12,652 nt of DNA from an uncultured Clostridiaceae bacterium (GCA_958417695.1 CATZDQ010000024.1:1-12652); one strand, 5' to 3'; shown: positions 1 to 5,918, counted from the stretch's first letter. A program made the numbers and translations. The notes: generated from the letters alone by a model not told the origin.

Positions 1-588
1 ACCTTCTCCAAGAAATATCATATACCAGTTTATGCTAATACAGAAACATGGAATGCTATGCCTCTTCAAACGGAAAAAATTGAAATAGAAAACAGAAAAG
101 AATTCTTATTTTCTACTTTTCATATTGGTGATTTTGAAATCTTACCATTTTCGATTCCCCACGATGCAGCAAATCCTTGTGGTTTTAATATCACCTATAA
201 AAATAAGAAAATTAGTATTGCTACTGACATTGGACATATGAATGAACAAATTATAAAACATTTAACCAATAGTTGCTTTATTTTATTAGAAGCTAATTAT
301 GACCCAGAAATTTTAAAATGTTCTTCCTATCCTTATCCTTTAAAACAACGTATTTCTGGTCCTAATGGACATTTGTCGAATGATATGGCAGGAAAAACGA
401 TTTCTTATTTACTAAATTCTGGTTTACAGCAAGTAATGCTTGGGCATTTAAGTAAGGAGAATAACTTTCCAGAACTAGCTTATAAAACAGTAGTAGAACA
501 ATTGATGGAAAACCATTTAAGTGAAAATTCTATTCATTTAAGTGTTGCAAATCGTTATGTAACTAGTCCTGTAATTAACGTTAGTTAG
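1..588 (+). CDS. walJ: WalJ/YycJ-type metallo-beta-lactamase-fold hydrolase, 5' partial
   Basis: This is the C-terminal part of an MBL-fold metal-dependent hydrolase of the YycJ/WalJ family. The reading frame is open from base 1, so the gene begins upstream of the window; the ATG at 58 is internal, because the preceding in-frame residues (ending VYANTETWNAM) match the family's conserved stretch after the metal-binding HxHxDH motif, which lies outside the window. Visible family features are a His-Asp pair in the IPHDAANPCGF segment, the ATDIGH segment with a likely metal-ligand Asp, and LGHLSKENN near the C-terminus, which should supply the last ligand His. WalJ proteins are cytoplasmic, nuclease-like, and linked to cell division and DNA replication in Firmicutes. 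The stop codon TAG is 13 bases before rlmH on the same strand, so the two are probably co-transcribed, as in many relatives. The family call is confident; the physiological substrate is not known from sequence. Confidence 0.9.
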   Translation, partial: TFSKKYHIPVYANTETWNAMPLQTEKIEIENRKEFLFSTFHIGDFEILPFSIPHDAANPCGFNITYKNKKISIATDIGHMNEQIIKHLTNSCFILLEANYDPEILKCSSYPYPLKQRISGPNGHLSNDMAGKTISYLLNSGLQQVMLGHLSKENNFPELAYKTVVEQLMENHLSENSIHLSVANRYVTSPVINVS

Positions 589-601
589 AAAGGCTTATTT
601 T

Positions 602-1081
602 ATGATACATATTGATATTGTTTGTGTGGGAAAATTGAAAGAAACTTATTTAAAAGATGCTATTTGGGAATATTCTAAAAGACTGTCCAAATATTGCCAA
701 TTACAAATTATAGAATTACCAGATGAGAAAGTACCTACTACTTTAAATGCTTCTATTATTAAAGACATAAAACAAAAAGAATCTACACAAATTTTAGAAC
801 ATATAAAAAAGGACAGCTATATAATTGCTTTAGATTTAAAGGGTAAATCTTATACTTCTGAACAATTTTCGGAAAAATTAACTTTTATACCTCTGACACA
901 CAGTCGTATTACTTTTATAATAGGTGGTACACTGGGTATGACAGAAGATTTATTATCTGTTTGCAATGAAAGTATTTGTTTTTCTAAAATGACATTTCCA
1001 CATCAGTTGATACGCATTTTTTTGCTAGAACAACTATTTAGAGGTTTTAAGATTGCTAATCACGAAACTTATCATCACTAG
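602..1081 (+). CDS. rlmH: 23S rRNA (pseudouridine(1915)-N(3))-methyltransferase RlmH
   Basis: RlmH is a SPOUT-class methyltransferase that uses S-adenosylmethionine to methylate N3 of pseudouridine 1915 in helix 69 of 23S rRNA on assembled ribosomes. The protein has 159 residues, the usual family length. It starts with the typical beta strand (IDIVCVGKLKE), carries the Gly-rich SAM-binding knot loop FIIGGTLGM around residues 105-113, and ends in the diagnostic segment MTFPHQLIRIFLLEQLFRGF followed by the conserved YHH C-terminus. The ATG is preceded by AGAAAGG (587-593) at suitable spacing. It lies directly behind walJ, a conserved arrangement. It is followed by an intergenic region with an AT-rich hairpin at 1215-1236 that probably ends the transcript. 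I see nothing missing or truncated. Confidence 0.97.
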   Translation: MIHIDIVCVGKLKETYLKDAIWEYSKRLSKYCQLQIIELPDEKVPTTLNASIIKDIKQKESTQILEHIKKDSYIIALDLKGKSYTSEQFSEKLTFIPLTHSRITFIIGGTLGMTEDLLSVCNESICFSKMTFPHQLIRIFLLEQLFRGFKIANHETYHH

Positions 1082-1097
1082 AATTTATATATGAGGA

Positions 1098-1200
1098 TTT
1101 TGTAGAGGGAAGGGGCTTATAAATTAAAATTTTAGGTTAACATTTGGCCTTAGGGGGGCTAAAAAACAATCGCCTAATCTTTTTTGTTCCCTCTACAAAA
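1098..1200. repeat. 103-bp element bounded by a perfect 14-bp inverted repeat
   Basis: The sequence TTTTGTAGAGGGAA at 1098-1111 is repeated exactly as its reverse complement at 1187-1200. The 75 bases between are unusually G/C-rich for this genome's intergenic DNA, including a run of six G at 1153-1158 and short internal complementary pieces (TTAGG at 1150-1154 with CCTAA at 1173-1177). There is no T-tract directly after either arm, so this is not an ordinary terminator. It could be a structured RNA read on either strand, or a miniature mobile element with terminal inverted repeats. I see no target-site duplication at its borders and do not recognise an RNA family. Confidence 0.6.
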
Positions 1201-1214
1201 ATAATAACGTAATG

Positions 1215-1243
1215 AAAATCTATTTTTATAGATTTTTTTATTT
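1215..1243 (+). terminator. Probable intrinsic terminator after rlmH
   Basis: A 9-bp stem (1215-1223 with 1228-1236) with a TTTT loop is followed by a T-rich run. The stem is almost only A/T, so its strength is uncertain. It points rightwards and would end the walJ-rlmH transcript. On the minus strand it directly follows the stop codon of the 33-codon ORF, but the downstream T-run is short in that direction. Confidence 0.5.
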
Positions 1244-1339
1244 TGTAATTATTTTCAGAATTTTTCTGGCTAATATTTTTTCTAAGATTTTTCTATTGAA
1301 ATAATACATAGAACAAAATAAAAAGATTTTAAATAACAT
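1238..1339 (-). CDS. Candidate 33-residue amphipathic cationic peptide
   Basis: This short ORF lies just behind spmB and has the layout of a real gene. A strong promoter (TTGACA, 17-bp spacer, TATTAT) ends about 32 bases before the ATG, an AAGGAAG ribosome binding site lies at 1355-1349, and the TAA stop abuts a hairpin at 1215-1236. The peptide begins with a hydrophobic stretch (MLFKIFLFCSMYYF) and ends in a basic, Ile/Leu-periodic segment (residues 15-33, RKILEKILARKILKIITK) that would form an amphipathic cationic helix. The pattern resembles small membrane-active peptides such as type I toxins or phenol-soluble-modulin-like peptides, but I do not recognise a family and infer this only from composition. 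In such AT-rich DNA a 34-codon ORF can occur by chance; the promoter and ribosome binding site together are what raise it above that. Confidence 0.4.
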   Translation of the reverse strand: MLFKIFLFCSMYYFNRKILEKILARKILKIITK

Positions 1340-1370
1340 TTGAATTTACTTCCTTGAAAAAACTGTATAC

Positions 1371-1399
1371 ATAATACTATGATTTTTCTAATTTGTCAA
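1371..1399 (-). promoter_or_regulatory. Sigma-A-type promoter reading leftwards
   Basis: On the minus strand, TTGACA (1399-1394) and TATTAT (1376-1371) are separated by exactly 17 bases, a near-perfect vegetative promoter. It begins 9 bases after the spmB stop codon, so it does not serve spmB. Transcription would start near 1364 and run through the 33-codon ORF and, without a terminator, into the 103-bp inverted-repeat element. Confidence 0.6.
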
Positions 1400-1407
1400 C
1401 AAAAACT

Positions 1408-1935
1408 TTACGACAAAAATCCCCATATTACTACAGAAGCTAGCATTCCAACTATATCTCCTATTAGAGCAGCCACTAATACAAATCTAATTTTTTTAAT
1501 TCCCACACAGCTTGTATAGATAGCAATTGTATAAAAAGTTGTCTCTGTAGACCCCATAATGGTAGAGGCAATTAGCCCTATTTGCGAATCTACCCCAAAT
1601 TTAGTCATAATATCTGTAGCAACTGCTGTTGATGCACTACCTGAAATTGGTCTTACCATTGCTAGAGGCATAATCTGACTTGGAATATGTAGCAAATTCG
1701 TAATTGGTTCTATACACTTAATTATTGCATCTAATACGCCTGAACTTCTTAATGCGCCTATTGCCACAAAAAGTGCTATCAAAGTAGGAAACAGTTTCCA
1801 TACAATTTCTATTCCTTCTTTTGCTCCATCTATAAACGTATCAAATACTTTTTGTTTTTCTAGTACTCCATAGCTGATAATTAATAAAATAATTCCTGGA
1901 ATAGCTATAGAAGAAATATAATTTGCTATATTCAT
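1408..1935 (-). CDS. spmB: Spore maturation protein B
   Basis: SpmB is an integral membrane protein which, together with SpmA, is needed for full dehydration of the spore core in Bacillus and Clostridium. The protein has 175 residues, close to the family length of about 178. It is strongly hydrophobic, with segments around residues 8-24, 48-66 and 150-173, and contains the conserved nucleoside-recognition (Gate) type core, including VRPISGSASTAVATDIM (about residues 94-110) and IMGSTETTFYTIAIY (about 126-140). The ATG at 1935 shares one base with the TAA stop of spmA, so the two are translationally coupled and form one operon. No clear hairpin follows the stop; instead a new leftward promoter starts 9 bases further on. 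Confidence 0.95.
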   Translation of the reverse strand: MNIANYISSIAIPGIILLIISYGVLEKQKVFDTFIDGAKEGIEIVWKLFPTLIALFVAIGALRSSGVLDAIIKCIEPITNLLHIPSQIMPLAMVRPISGSASTAVATDIMTKFGVDSQIGLIASTIMGSTETTFYTIAIYTSCVGIKKIRFVLVAALIGDIVGMLASVVIWGFLS

Positions 1936-2528
1936 TATCTTCTTTCCCTTCTTTTACTTTTATTTATAAAAATCTTAGTAACACATACAGCGGCTATAGC
2001 CGCTGCTATAGTTGCTCCCCATACGGGTAGAATGATTTTTGAAGGATTACTAGAATTTAGTGAAGCCCTAATGGCAATAACTGTTGTAGGAATTAATTGT
2101 AGAGAAGCTGTATTTAAAACAATAAACATTGCCATAGAATTAGAGACTGTGTCTTTTTTTAAGTTTTCCTCTTGCATTGTTTTCATTGCTTTTAATCCTA
2201 ATGGTGTTGCTGCATTTCCTAATCCTAAAAGATTAGCTATCATATTCATAGTAATTTCTTGTTTTGCTTTTTCGTTATTCTTTATTTCTGGAAATAAAAA
2301 ATGTATCAATGGTCTTAATATTTTTGTTAATCTTGTAATTAAACTAGTCTTTTGTGCTATCTGCATAATACCATTCCATAAACAAATAGTTCCTAAGAAA
2401 GTAATCGATAACTGAACCGCACTAGCTGTAGAATCAAAAATAGATTGATTCATTTGTTCTACATTACCTGTAAAAATTCCATAAATAAAAGATATTATAA
2501 TAAAAATTGGCCATATTTTATTTAACAT
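1935..2528 (-). CDS. spmA: Spore maturation protein A
   Basis: SpmA is the membrane partner of SpmB in spore core dehydration and is also a nucleoside-recognition (Gate) domain protein. I place the start at the ATG at 2528, giving 197 residues, close to the Bacillus protein. This gives the typical N-terminus MLNKIWPIFIIISFIYG and is preceded by AGAGGGAG at good spacing. A longer frame opens at a GTG at 2576, but that adds 16 mostly basic residues without a ribosome binding site. Conserved segments include the LGLGNAATPLGLKAM region (residues about 101-115) and MFIVLNTASLQLIPTT (about 134-149). It is divergent from abrB, and the 197-base gap holds a Spo0A-type box on each side of the abrB promoter. 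spmB follows with a one-base overlap. No convincing promoter for spmA itself was found. Confidence 0.95.
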   Translation of the reverse strand: MLNKIWPIFIIISFIYGIFTGNVEQMNQSIFDSTASAVQLSITFLGTICLWNGIMQIAQKTSLITRLTKILRPLIHFLFPEIKNNEKAKQEITMNMIANLLGLGNAATPLGLKAMKTMQEENLKKDTVSNSMAMFIVLNTASLQLIPTTVIAIRASLNSSNPSKIILPVWGATIAAAIAAVCVTKIFINKSKRRERR

Positions 2529-2610
2529 GCTTCTCCCTCTTTTCTTTATTAGTATTCTATTCCGGTTTTTTTCCACTTATGTATGGTTTTGCTTCCTGTT
2601 TTTCCAGAAA

Positions 2611-2618
2611 TTGTCGAA
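2611..2618 (+). promoter_or_regulatory. Spo0A box 1
   Basis: TTGTCGAA is a perfect match to the Spo0A DNA-binding box. It lies about 30 bases upstream of the -35 element of abrB and 83 bases upstream of the spmA start. The 12-base sequence TTGTCGAAAAAT starting here recurs exactly 80 bases downstream. Confidence 0.55.
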
Positions 2619-2647
2619 AAATAATTATGCTATTTGCTTTCTTTTTA

Positions 2648-2676
2648 TTGCCTTTTTACAGAAATTGTGTTATTAT
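2648..2676 (+). promoter_or_regulatory. Sigma-A promoter of abrB
   Basis: TTGCCT (2648-2653), a 17-base spacer and TATTAT (2671-2676) form a good vegetative promoter. The start point would be near 2683, giving a leader of about 43 bases that contains the second Spo0A box and the AAAGGAGG ribosome binding site at 2710-2717. Confidence 0.65.
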
Positions 2677-2690
2677 GTTTATAGAATATT

Positions 2691-2698
2691 TTGTCGAA
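2691..2698 (+). promoter_or_regulatory. Spo0A box 2, just downstream of the abrB start point
   Basis: This second perfect TTGTCGAA lies about 8-15 bases downstream of the predicted abrB transcription start. That is where Spo0A boxes occur in the Bacillus subtilis abrB promoter, at which phosphorylated Spo0A represses. The position suggests repression of abrB at the onset of sporulation here as well; binding itself is inferred. Confidence 0.65.
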
Positions 2699-2725
2699 AA
2701 ATGACGGATAAAGGAGGATATTGTA

Positions 2726-2983
2726 ATGAAGTCAACTGGAATCATAAGAAAAGTCGATGAGTTGGGTAGAGTAGTTATTCCAATAGAAATAAGAAATCAA
2801 TTTCAAATAGCAGAAAAAGATCCTATTGAAATATATGTAGATGGTTCTTCAATTATTTTAAAAAAGTATGAGAAGTCTTGTCTTTTTTGCGGTAATACAA
2901 AAAAACTTGTTGATTATAAAGGAAAATTAATCTGTAGTAAATGTTTAAAACAACTAAGTGATATAAATGATAAACAGGAATAA
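2726..2983 (+). CDS. abrB: AbrB-family transition-state regulator with C-terminal zinc ribbon
   Basis: This is a small DNA-binding protein with a swapped-hairpin AbrB N-terminal domain (residues 1-48). The opening MKSTGIIRKVDELGRVVIPI, the IAEKD segment and the IEIYVDGSSIILKKY segment are close to Bacillus subtilis AbrB. The C-terminal half differs: it is a four-cysteine ribbon (C52, C55, C70, C73; CX2C, 14 residues, CX2C) that should bind zinc, a variant common in Clostridia. AbrB proteins bind DNA as dimers or tetramers and repress post-exponential and sporulation genes during growth. The ribosome binding site AAAGGAGG is excellent, and the upstream region carries a sigma-A promoter with two Spo0A boxes. 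It converges on rsmI through a shared hairpin, and its stop codon is only 31 bases from that of rsmI. The locus matches the yabB-rsmI-abrB neighbourhood of Bacillus. Confidence 0.93.
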   Translation: MKSTGIIRKVDELGRVVIPIEIRNQFQIAEKDPIEIYVDGSSIILKKYEKSCLFCGNTKKLVDYKGKLICSKCLKQLSDINDKQE

Positions 2984-3017
2984 AAAAACAAGTAGGTTAA
3001 ACCTACTTATTTTTTTA
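2983..3017. terminator. Bidirectional terminator between abrB and rsmI
   Basis: AAGTAGGT (2990-2997) pairs with ACCTACTT (3001-3008). The left flank is A-rich and the right flank T-rich, so the hairpin can stop transcription from both sides. It fills the 31-base gap between the two convergent stop codons. Confidence 0.85.
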
Positions 3018-3836
3018 TTGTTTAATAAATTTTTGATATATTTCATTTTTGTTAACACCTTTTTGCCTAGCTATTTTCTTTATAATTTCCTTTTTAGAAA
3101 TTCCCTGTGCCTGATACTGTTCATATAAACTTTCTATTGGTAAATCATCATCATCTTCTTTATCTTCTATAGCATTGCCTTGTATTAGTATAATATGTTC
3201 TCCTTTTGGTTCTATATAACTTTCTAGTATCTCTGATATCGTCCCTCTTCTAAATTCTTCATGAATTTTTGTTAATTCTCTTGCCACTACAATTTCTCTA
3301 TTTCCTAATATTCTTTTCATTTCTTCTAATGTGTTTCTTAGTTTATGGGGTGCTTCATATAAAATAACCGTTTTATTTTCTTTTCTTATTTGTTCTAATT
3401 TTTCTTTTTTTAATTTTTTATTAACCGATAAAAATCCATAAAAGCAGAATTCTCTTGTATCAAGTCCAGAAGCAATTAATGCATTAACAAATGCACAAGC
3501 TCCTGGAATAGGAATAACCTCTATTTCTTCTTTTAAAGCTTCTCTAACAATTTGTTCCCCTGGGTCGCAAATAATAGGCGTTCCTGCATCTGATACAACG
3601 GCTATATTTTGTCCTTCTTTTAATTTCTCCAATAAAAAATCAGCCTTTACTTCTTCGTTATGTCTATGATAACTATATAATGGTTTTGAGATTTCATAAT
3701 AGTTTAATAATTTTAAAGTATGCCTTGTATCCTCAGCTGCTATTAAATCTACTTCTCTTAAGATGCGTAAAGCTCTTAAAGTAATATCTTCTAAGTTTCC
3801 TATTGGTGTTGCTACTAAATATAATTTTCCGTTCAT
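3015..3836 (-). CDS. rsmI: 16S rRNA (cytidine(1402)-2'-O)-methyltransferase RsmI
   Basis: RsmI methylates the ribose 2'-O of C1402 in the decoding centre of 16S rRNA, using S-adenosylmethionine. The protein has 273 residues and the tetrapyrrole-methylase-like fold. Diagnostic segments are LYLVATPIGNLEDITLRALR near the N-terminus, LIAAEDTRHT (about residues 31-40), VVSDAGTPIICDPG (about 80-93), the P-G-A turn IPIPGACAFVNALIASGL, and FCFYGFL. The C-terminal 45 residues include an acidic stretch (EDKEDDDD) and a helical tail with KKEIIKKIARQKGVNKNEIY, as in relatives. It starts at an ATG with AAAAGGAGA just upstream and lies 11 bases behind yabB, so the two form an operon. It converges with abrB. 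Confidence 0.97.
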   Translation of the reverse strand: MNGKLYLVATPIGNLEDITLRALRILREVDLIAAEDTRHTLKLLNYYEISKPLYSYHRHNEEVKADFLLEKLKEGQNIAVVSDAGTPIICDPGEQIVREALKEEIEVIPIPGACAFVNALIASGLDTREFCFYGFLSVNKKLKKEKLEQIRKENKTVILYEAPHKLRNTLEEMKRILGNREIVVARELTKIHEEFRRGTISEILESYIEPKGEHIILIQGNAIEDKEDDDDLPIESLYEQYQAQGISKKEIIKKIARQKGVNKNEIYQKFIKQ

Positions 3837-3847
3837 TTTCTCTCCTT

Positions 3848-4588
3848 TTATACTTTATGATATATTTCTAATACTTCTTGCGTATATTCCCCATTATCTT
3901 TATAGATATATAACGGTTCTCTTACTTTTAAAAAAGGTTTTCCATTTTTTATTGCCTTTATTAATACTAAAACTGGTTTTTCTCCTACTTTAGAATGTAT
4001 GAATCTAATTTCCTTAGGCTCTATTTTAGATTTTCGCATTTCTGATATAATATCCACTAATCTTTCAGTCCTATGTATCATATAAAAAGAACCTTTATCT
4101 TTTAACATTTTAAAACTAATTTCTATAAAATCATTTAAATTTGCCTCTATTTCATGTCTCGCTATTTTTTTTATTTCACATTCATTAATAATTCCTGTAT
4201 TTAATTTTTTATAAGGTGGATTCGTAATAATAGCATCAAAACTTTCTCTTTTTAAATACTTTTCTAATTCCTTTATATTGGCATTGATTATTTCTATTTT
4301 TTCTTCTAAATGATTTAAACTTACACTTCTATTTGCCATATCTGCAACTACCTTTTGCACTTCTATTCCATAAATCTTTTTTAATTTTGTTTTAGCCGTT
4401 AATAAAATACTTAAAATACCAGTTCCTGTTCCTAAATCAATTACTTCTGCGTTGTTTTTTATATCTTTAGCAAAATCAGATAATAAAATACTATCTATAC
4501 CAAAACAAAAACCCTCCTTATTTTGTATGATTTTTAATCCTTTATATTCTAAATCATCTATTCTTTCATTCTCTTTTAAGTTTTCCAT
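3848..4588 (-). CDS. yabB: YabB/TrmN6-type tRNA (adenine-N6)-methyltransferase
   Basis: This is a class I Rossmann-fold methyltransferase related to E. coli TrmN6, which forms m6A37 in tRNA1(Val), and to Bacillus YabB. It shows the N-terminal FGIDSILLSDFA segment (residues 29-40), the SAM-binding motif VIDLGTGTG (49-57), the acidic GIEVQ strand end (74-78), and the catalytic NPPY motif (123-126) typical of N6-adenine methylation. Its length of 246 residues is normal for the family. It is the first gene of the yabB-rsmI operon. Bacillus has yazA (a GIY-YIG protein) between these genes; it is absent here, where the gap is only 11 bases. A minus-strand TATAAT at 4625-4620 with a weak TTCCCT 17 bases upstream may be the promoter. 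The exact tRNA target in this organism is an inference from the family. Confidence 0.92.
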   Translation of the reverse strand: MENLKENERIDDLEYKGLKIIQNKEGFCFGIDSILLSDFAKDIKNNAEVIDLGTGTGILSILLTAKTKLKKIYGIEVQKVVADMANRSVSLNHLEEKIEIINANIKELEKYLKRESFDAIITNPPYKKLNTGIINECEIKKIARHEIEANLNDFIEISFKMLKDKGSFYMIHRTERLVDIISEMRKSKIEPKEIRFIHSKVGEKPVLVLIKAIKNGKPFLKVREPLYIYKDNGEYTQEVLEIYHKV

Positions 4589-4612
4589 TATTTTTTCAAC
4601 CTTTTCTTCTTT

Positions 4613-4642
4613 TTTACATATTATATATTAAATTAATAAAAT
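4613..4642 (+). promoter_or_regulatory. Candidate promoter of the small Cys/Asn-rich gene (sigma-A or sigma-K)
   Basis: TTTACA (4613-4618), 18 bases and TAAAAT (4637-4642) give a fair sigma-A match. An overlapping reading fits sigma-K, the late mother-cell factor: AC at 4599-4600, 16 bases, then CATATTATA (4617-4625), which fits CATAnnnTA. In DNA this AT-rich either match could be chance, and the two cannot be separated by eye. Confidence 0.35.
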
Positions 4643-4680
4643 AGGGAATATTTTATTAAAATTTTATATAGGAGTTGCCT

Positions 4681-4878
4681 ATGAATATAAATGGTTTCCA
4701 AAAAAATAAATTTAATAATAATTATAAGATATGTTGTCATTCTAATAATTATAAAAATAACAACTGTCATTCTCCTTGCAATACTTCTCCTTTTGATTCT
4801 CTTTTTCAAGTAGAAAATTTTCTATGTAATTTTCGAAAAGCTATAAAATGTATTAATTTATATAAATTTTTTAAATAA
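4681..4878 (+). CDS. Small Cys/Asn-rich protein of unknown function
   Basis: I do not recognise this 65-residue protein. The start is the ATG at 4681, with AGGAG at 4670-4674 six bases upstream; an in-frame TTG at 4675 abuts the ribosome binding site and is unlikely to be used. The N-terminal half is rich in Asn (15 in the protein overall) with a Cys-Cys pair (C18, C19) and further Cys at 29 and 33 around an NNNCHSPCN segment. The C-terminal half (residues 38-65) is a mixed basic and aromatic region with C49 and C57 and the ending LYKFFK. There is no signal peptide or membrane segment. A strong own terminator follows, so it is a single-gene unit, divergent from yabB. Composition and a possible sigma-K promoter suggest a spore coat or mother-cell protein, but this is only inference. 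The ribosome binding site and terminator make it likely to be a real gene. Confidence 0.65.
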   Translation: MNINGFQKNKFNNNYKICCHSNNYKNNNCHSPCNTSPFDSLFQVENFLCNFRKAIKCINLYKFFK

Positions 4879-4916
4879 ATAAAATAAATCTTTTAAAGAT
4901 TTATTTTATTATTTTT
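4879..4916 (+). terminator. Intrinsic terminator of the small Cys/Asn-rich gene
   Basis: A 13-bp stem (4879-4891 with 4897-4909, core AATAAATCT/AGATTTATT) with a 5-base loop is followed by a T-rich run. It begins immediately after the TAA stop codon. Confidence 0.75.
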
Positions 4917-5369
4917 TATTATTTTATTTTTTATTATTTTGTTTTTTATATTAAATTTTATATTTTTAGTAAAATATTTTTTTACTTATTTATTAGATTT
5001 TCTTTCATTTTTTATTAATTTTTATATTATTTTTTAGTTTGTCTCTTTGTTTATTCGTTTTTTATTATTTTTATTAATTAGCTGATTTTTTAAATTATGT
5101 AATCTGATTTTATACTCCTTTTCTTTTGCTCTTTTTCCTTCATTCCGAAGAATCTTTTTTGATTTCATTATTATTTTTTCTTTCTTATACATCTGTTTTT
5201 TTCACAATATTATTTTATATTTTCTTGTATTTTTCTACTTTTTTATTGTCTTTTTGTAATTTATTCAATTATTTTTATTTGTTATTTTATATTCCATTTT
5301 TTTATTCTTTAACGACTATATTTTTTTATTTATTATTTTATATTTTTTACTATTTAATTTATTATTTTT
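4917..5369. other. T-rich intergenic tract without a supported gene
   Basis: About 450 bases between two convergent genes are strongly T-rich on the plus strand, with many TTTTATT-like units. The plus-strand frame 5126-5383 encodes almost only Phe, Leu, Ile and Tyr and has no ribosome binding site, so I treat it as spurious. On the minus strand a 52-codon Lys-rich frame (5192-5034) also lacks a ribosome binding site. It may be decayed sequence or simply low-complexity spacer. No terminator is visible behind the GerMN gene. Confidence 0.6.
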
Positions 5370-5918
5370 TTATTTTCTTGTAAATATTTTTTTAAAATTT
5401 ATTTTTTCATCTTTAAATGCTTTATTTTCTTCTCCATTTATTTTTATTTTTACGCCATTAATTTCTGTTAATTCTGTTACTGTATTTACAATTGATTTTA
5501 TGGTTATATTTTCTTCCTCTTCTCCACCAATCGAATGATTTATAAATTCTTCAGAAAAATCAATAATTAAATTTTCTCCCTGTTTTTCTACTTTATTAAT
5601 TTTAGTTCCTTCTGGAATTGTTTTTTCTAATTTCTCATTTTTTGGTCCTTTTATTAACATTTCTAAAATTTCTGTATATGGATTTTCTAATAACTGTTTT
5701 ACATCAATTAATCGTGCTTCTGGTACTACCTCTTTCCCATTTTTAAAATATAAAGAAACCATCGTCTGTCTCATTTGTTCTTCTGAAATTTCTTCTTCTG
5801 GAACATATTCTGTAATTTCTTCTGCTTTAGGATACCATACAAAAAAATAAATACTAGCACCTATTGCAATAATTACTAAAATAATTATAAAGATAATGAT
5901 AAATTTTTTTAAATCCAC
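5370..5918 (-). CDS. Membrane-anchored GerMN-domain protein
   Basis: The protein has 182 residues. A single N-terminal membrane segment (about residues 5-28, FIIIFIIILVIIAIGASIYF) is followed by an acidic linker (EEITEYVPEEEISEEQM) and one GerMN domain (about residues 52-172). Domain features include VSLYFKNGKEVVPEAR, the LIKGPKNEKLEKTIPEGT segment, LIIDFSEEF, and the ITIKSIVNTVTEL helix leading to VKIKINGEE. GerMN domains occur in the Bacillus germination and sporulation protein GerM, which has two copies, and in many single-domain clostridial lipoproteins or membrane proteins; they are thought to act outside the membrane in spore envelope assembly. The start is a GTG preceded by AAAGGGGGA. 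It is divergent from the large activase gene. A possible promoter on the minus strand (TTGGAA, 16 bases, TATATA) lies about 90 bases upstream but is weak. Confidence 0.85.
   Translation of the reverse strand: MDLKKFIIIFIIILVIIAIGASIYFFVWYPKAEEITEYVPEEEISEEQMRQTMVSLYFKNGKEVVPEARLIDVKQLLENPYTEILEMLIKGPKNEKLEKTIPEGTKINKVEKQGENLIIDFSEEFINHSIGGEEEENITIKSIVNTVTELTEINGVKIKINGEENKAFKDEKINFKKIFTRK

Noticed and set aside
373..380. A third perfect Spo0A box, TTGTCGAA
   Set aside because: It lies deep inside the walJ coding region, far from any promoter. It also shows that single matches can occur by chance in this window.
1098..1200. The inverted-repeat element as a preQ1, SAM-II or fluoride riboswitch
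   Set aside because: Fragments such as CTAAAAAACAA resemble pieces of known aptamers, but the conserved core and pairing order are not present, and it lies between convergent genes rather than in a leader.
2032..2415. A 127-residue plus-strand frame inside spmA
   Set aside because: It is antisense to spmA, which has a clear family match; no ribosome binding site supports it.
2529..2610. CATACATA on the minus strand as a sigma-E or sigma-K -10 element for spmA
   Set aside because: The final position does not fit either consensus and no matching -35 is found at the right distance.
5034..5192. A 52-codon Lys-rich minus-strand frame
   Set aside because: No ribosome binding site or promoter is visible, and Lys/Asn-rich frames are expected in A-rich DNA.
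5126..5383. An 85-residue plus-strand frame of Phe/Leu/Ile/Tyr that looks like membrane segments
   Set aside because: It follows from T-rich low-complexity DNA, has no ribosome binding site, and overlaps the 3' end of the GerMN gene.
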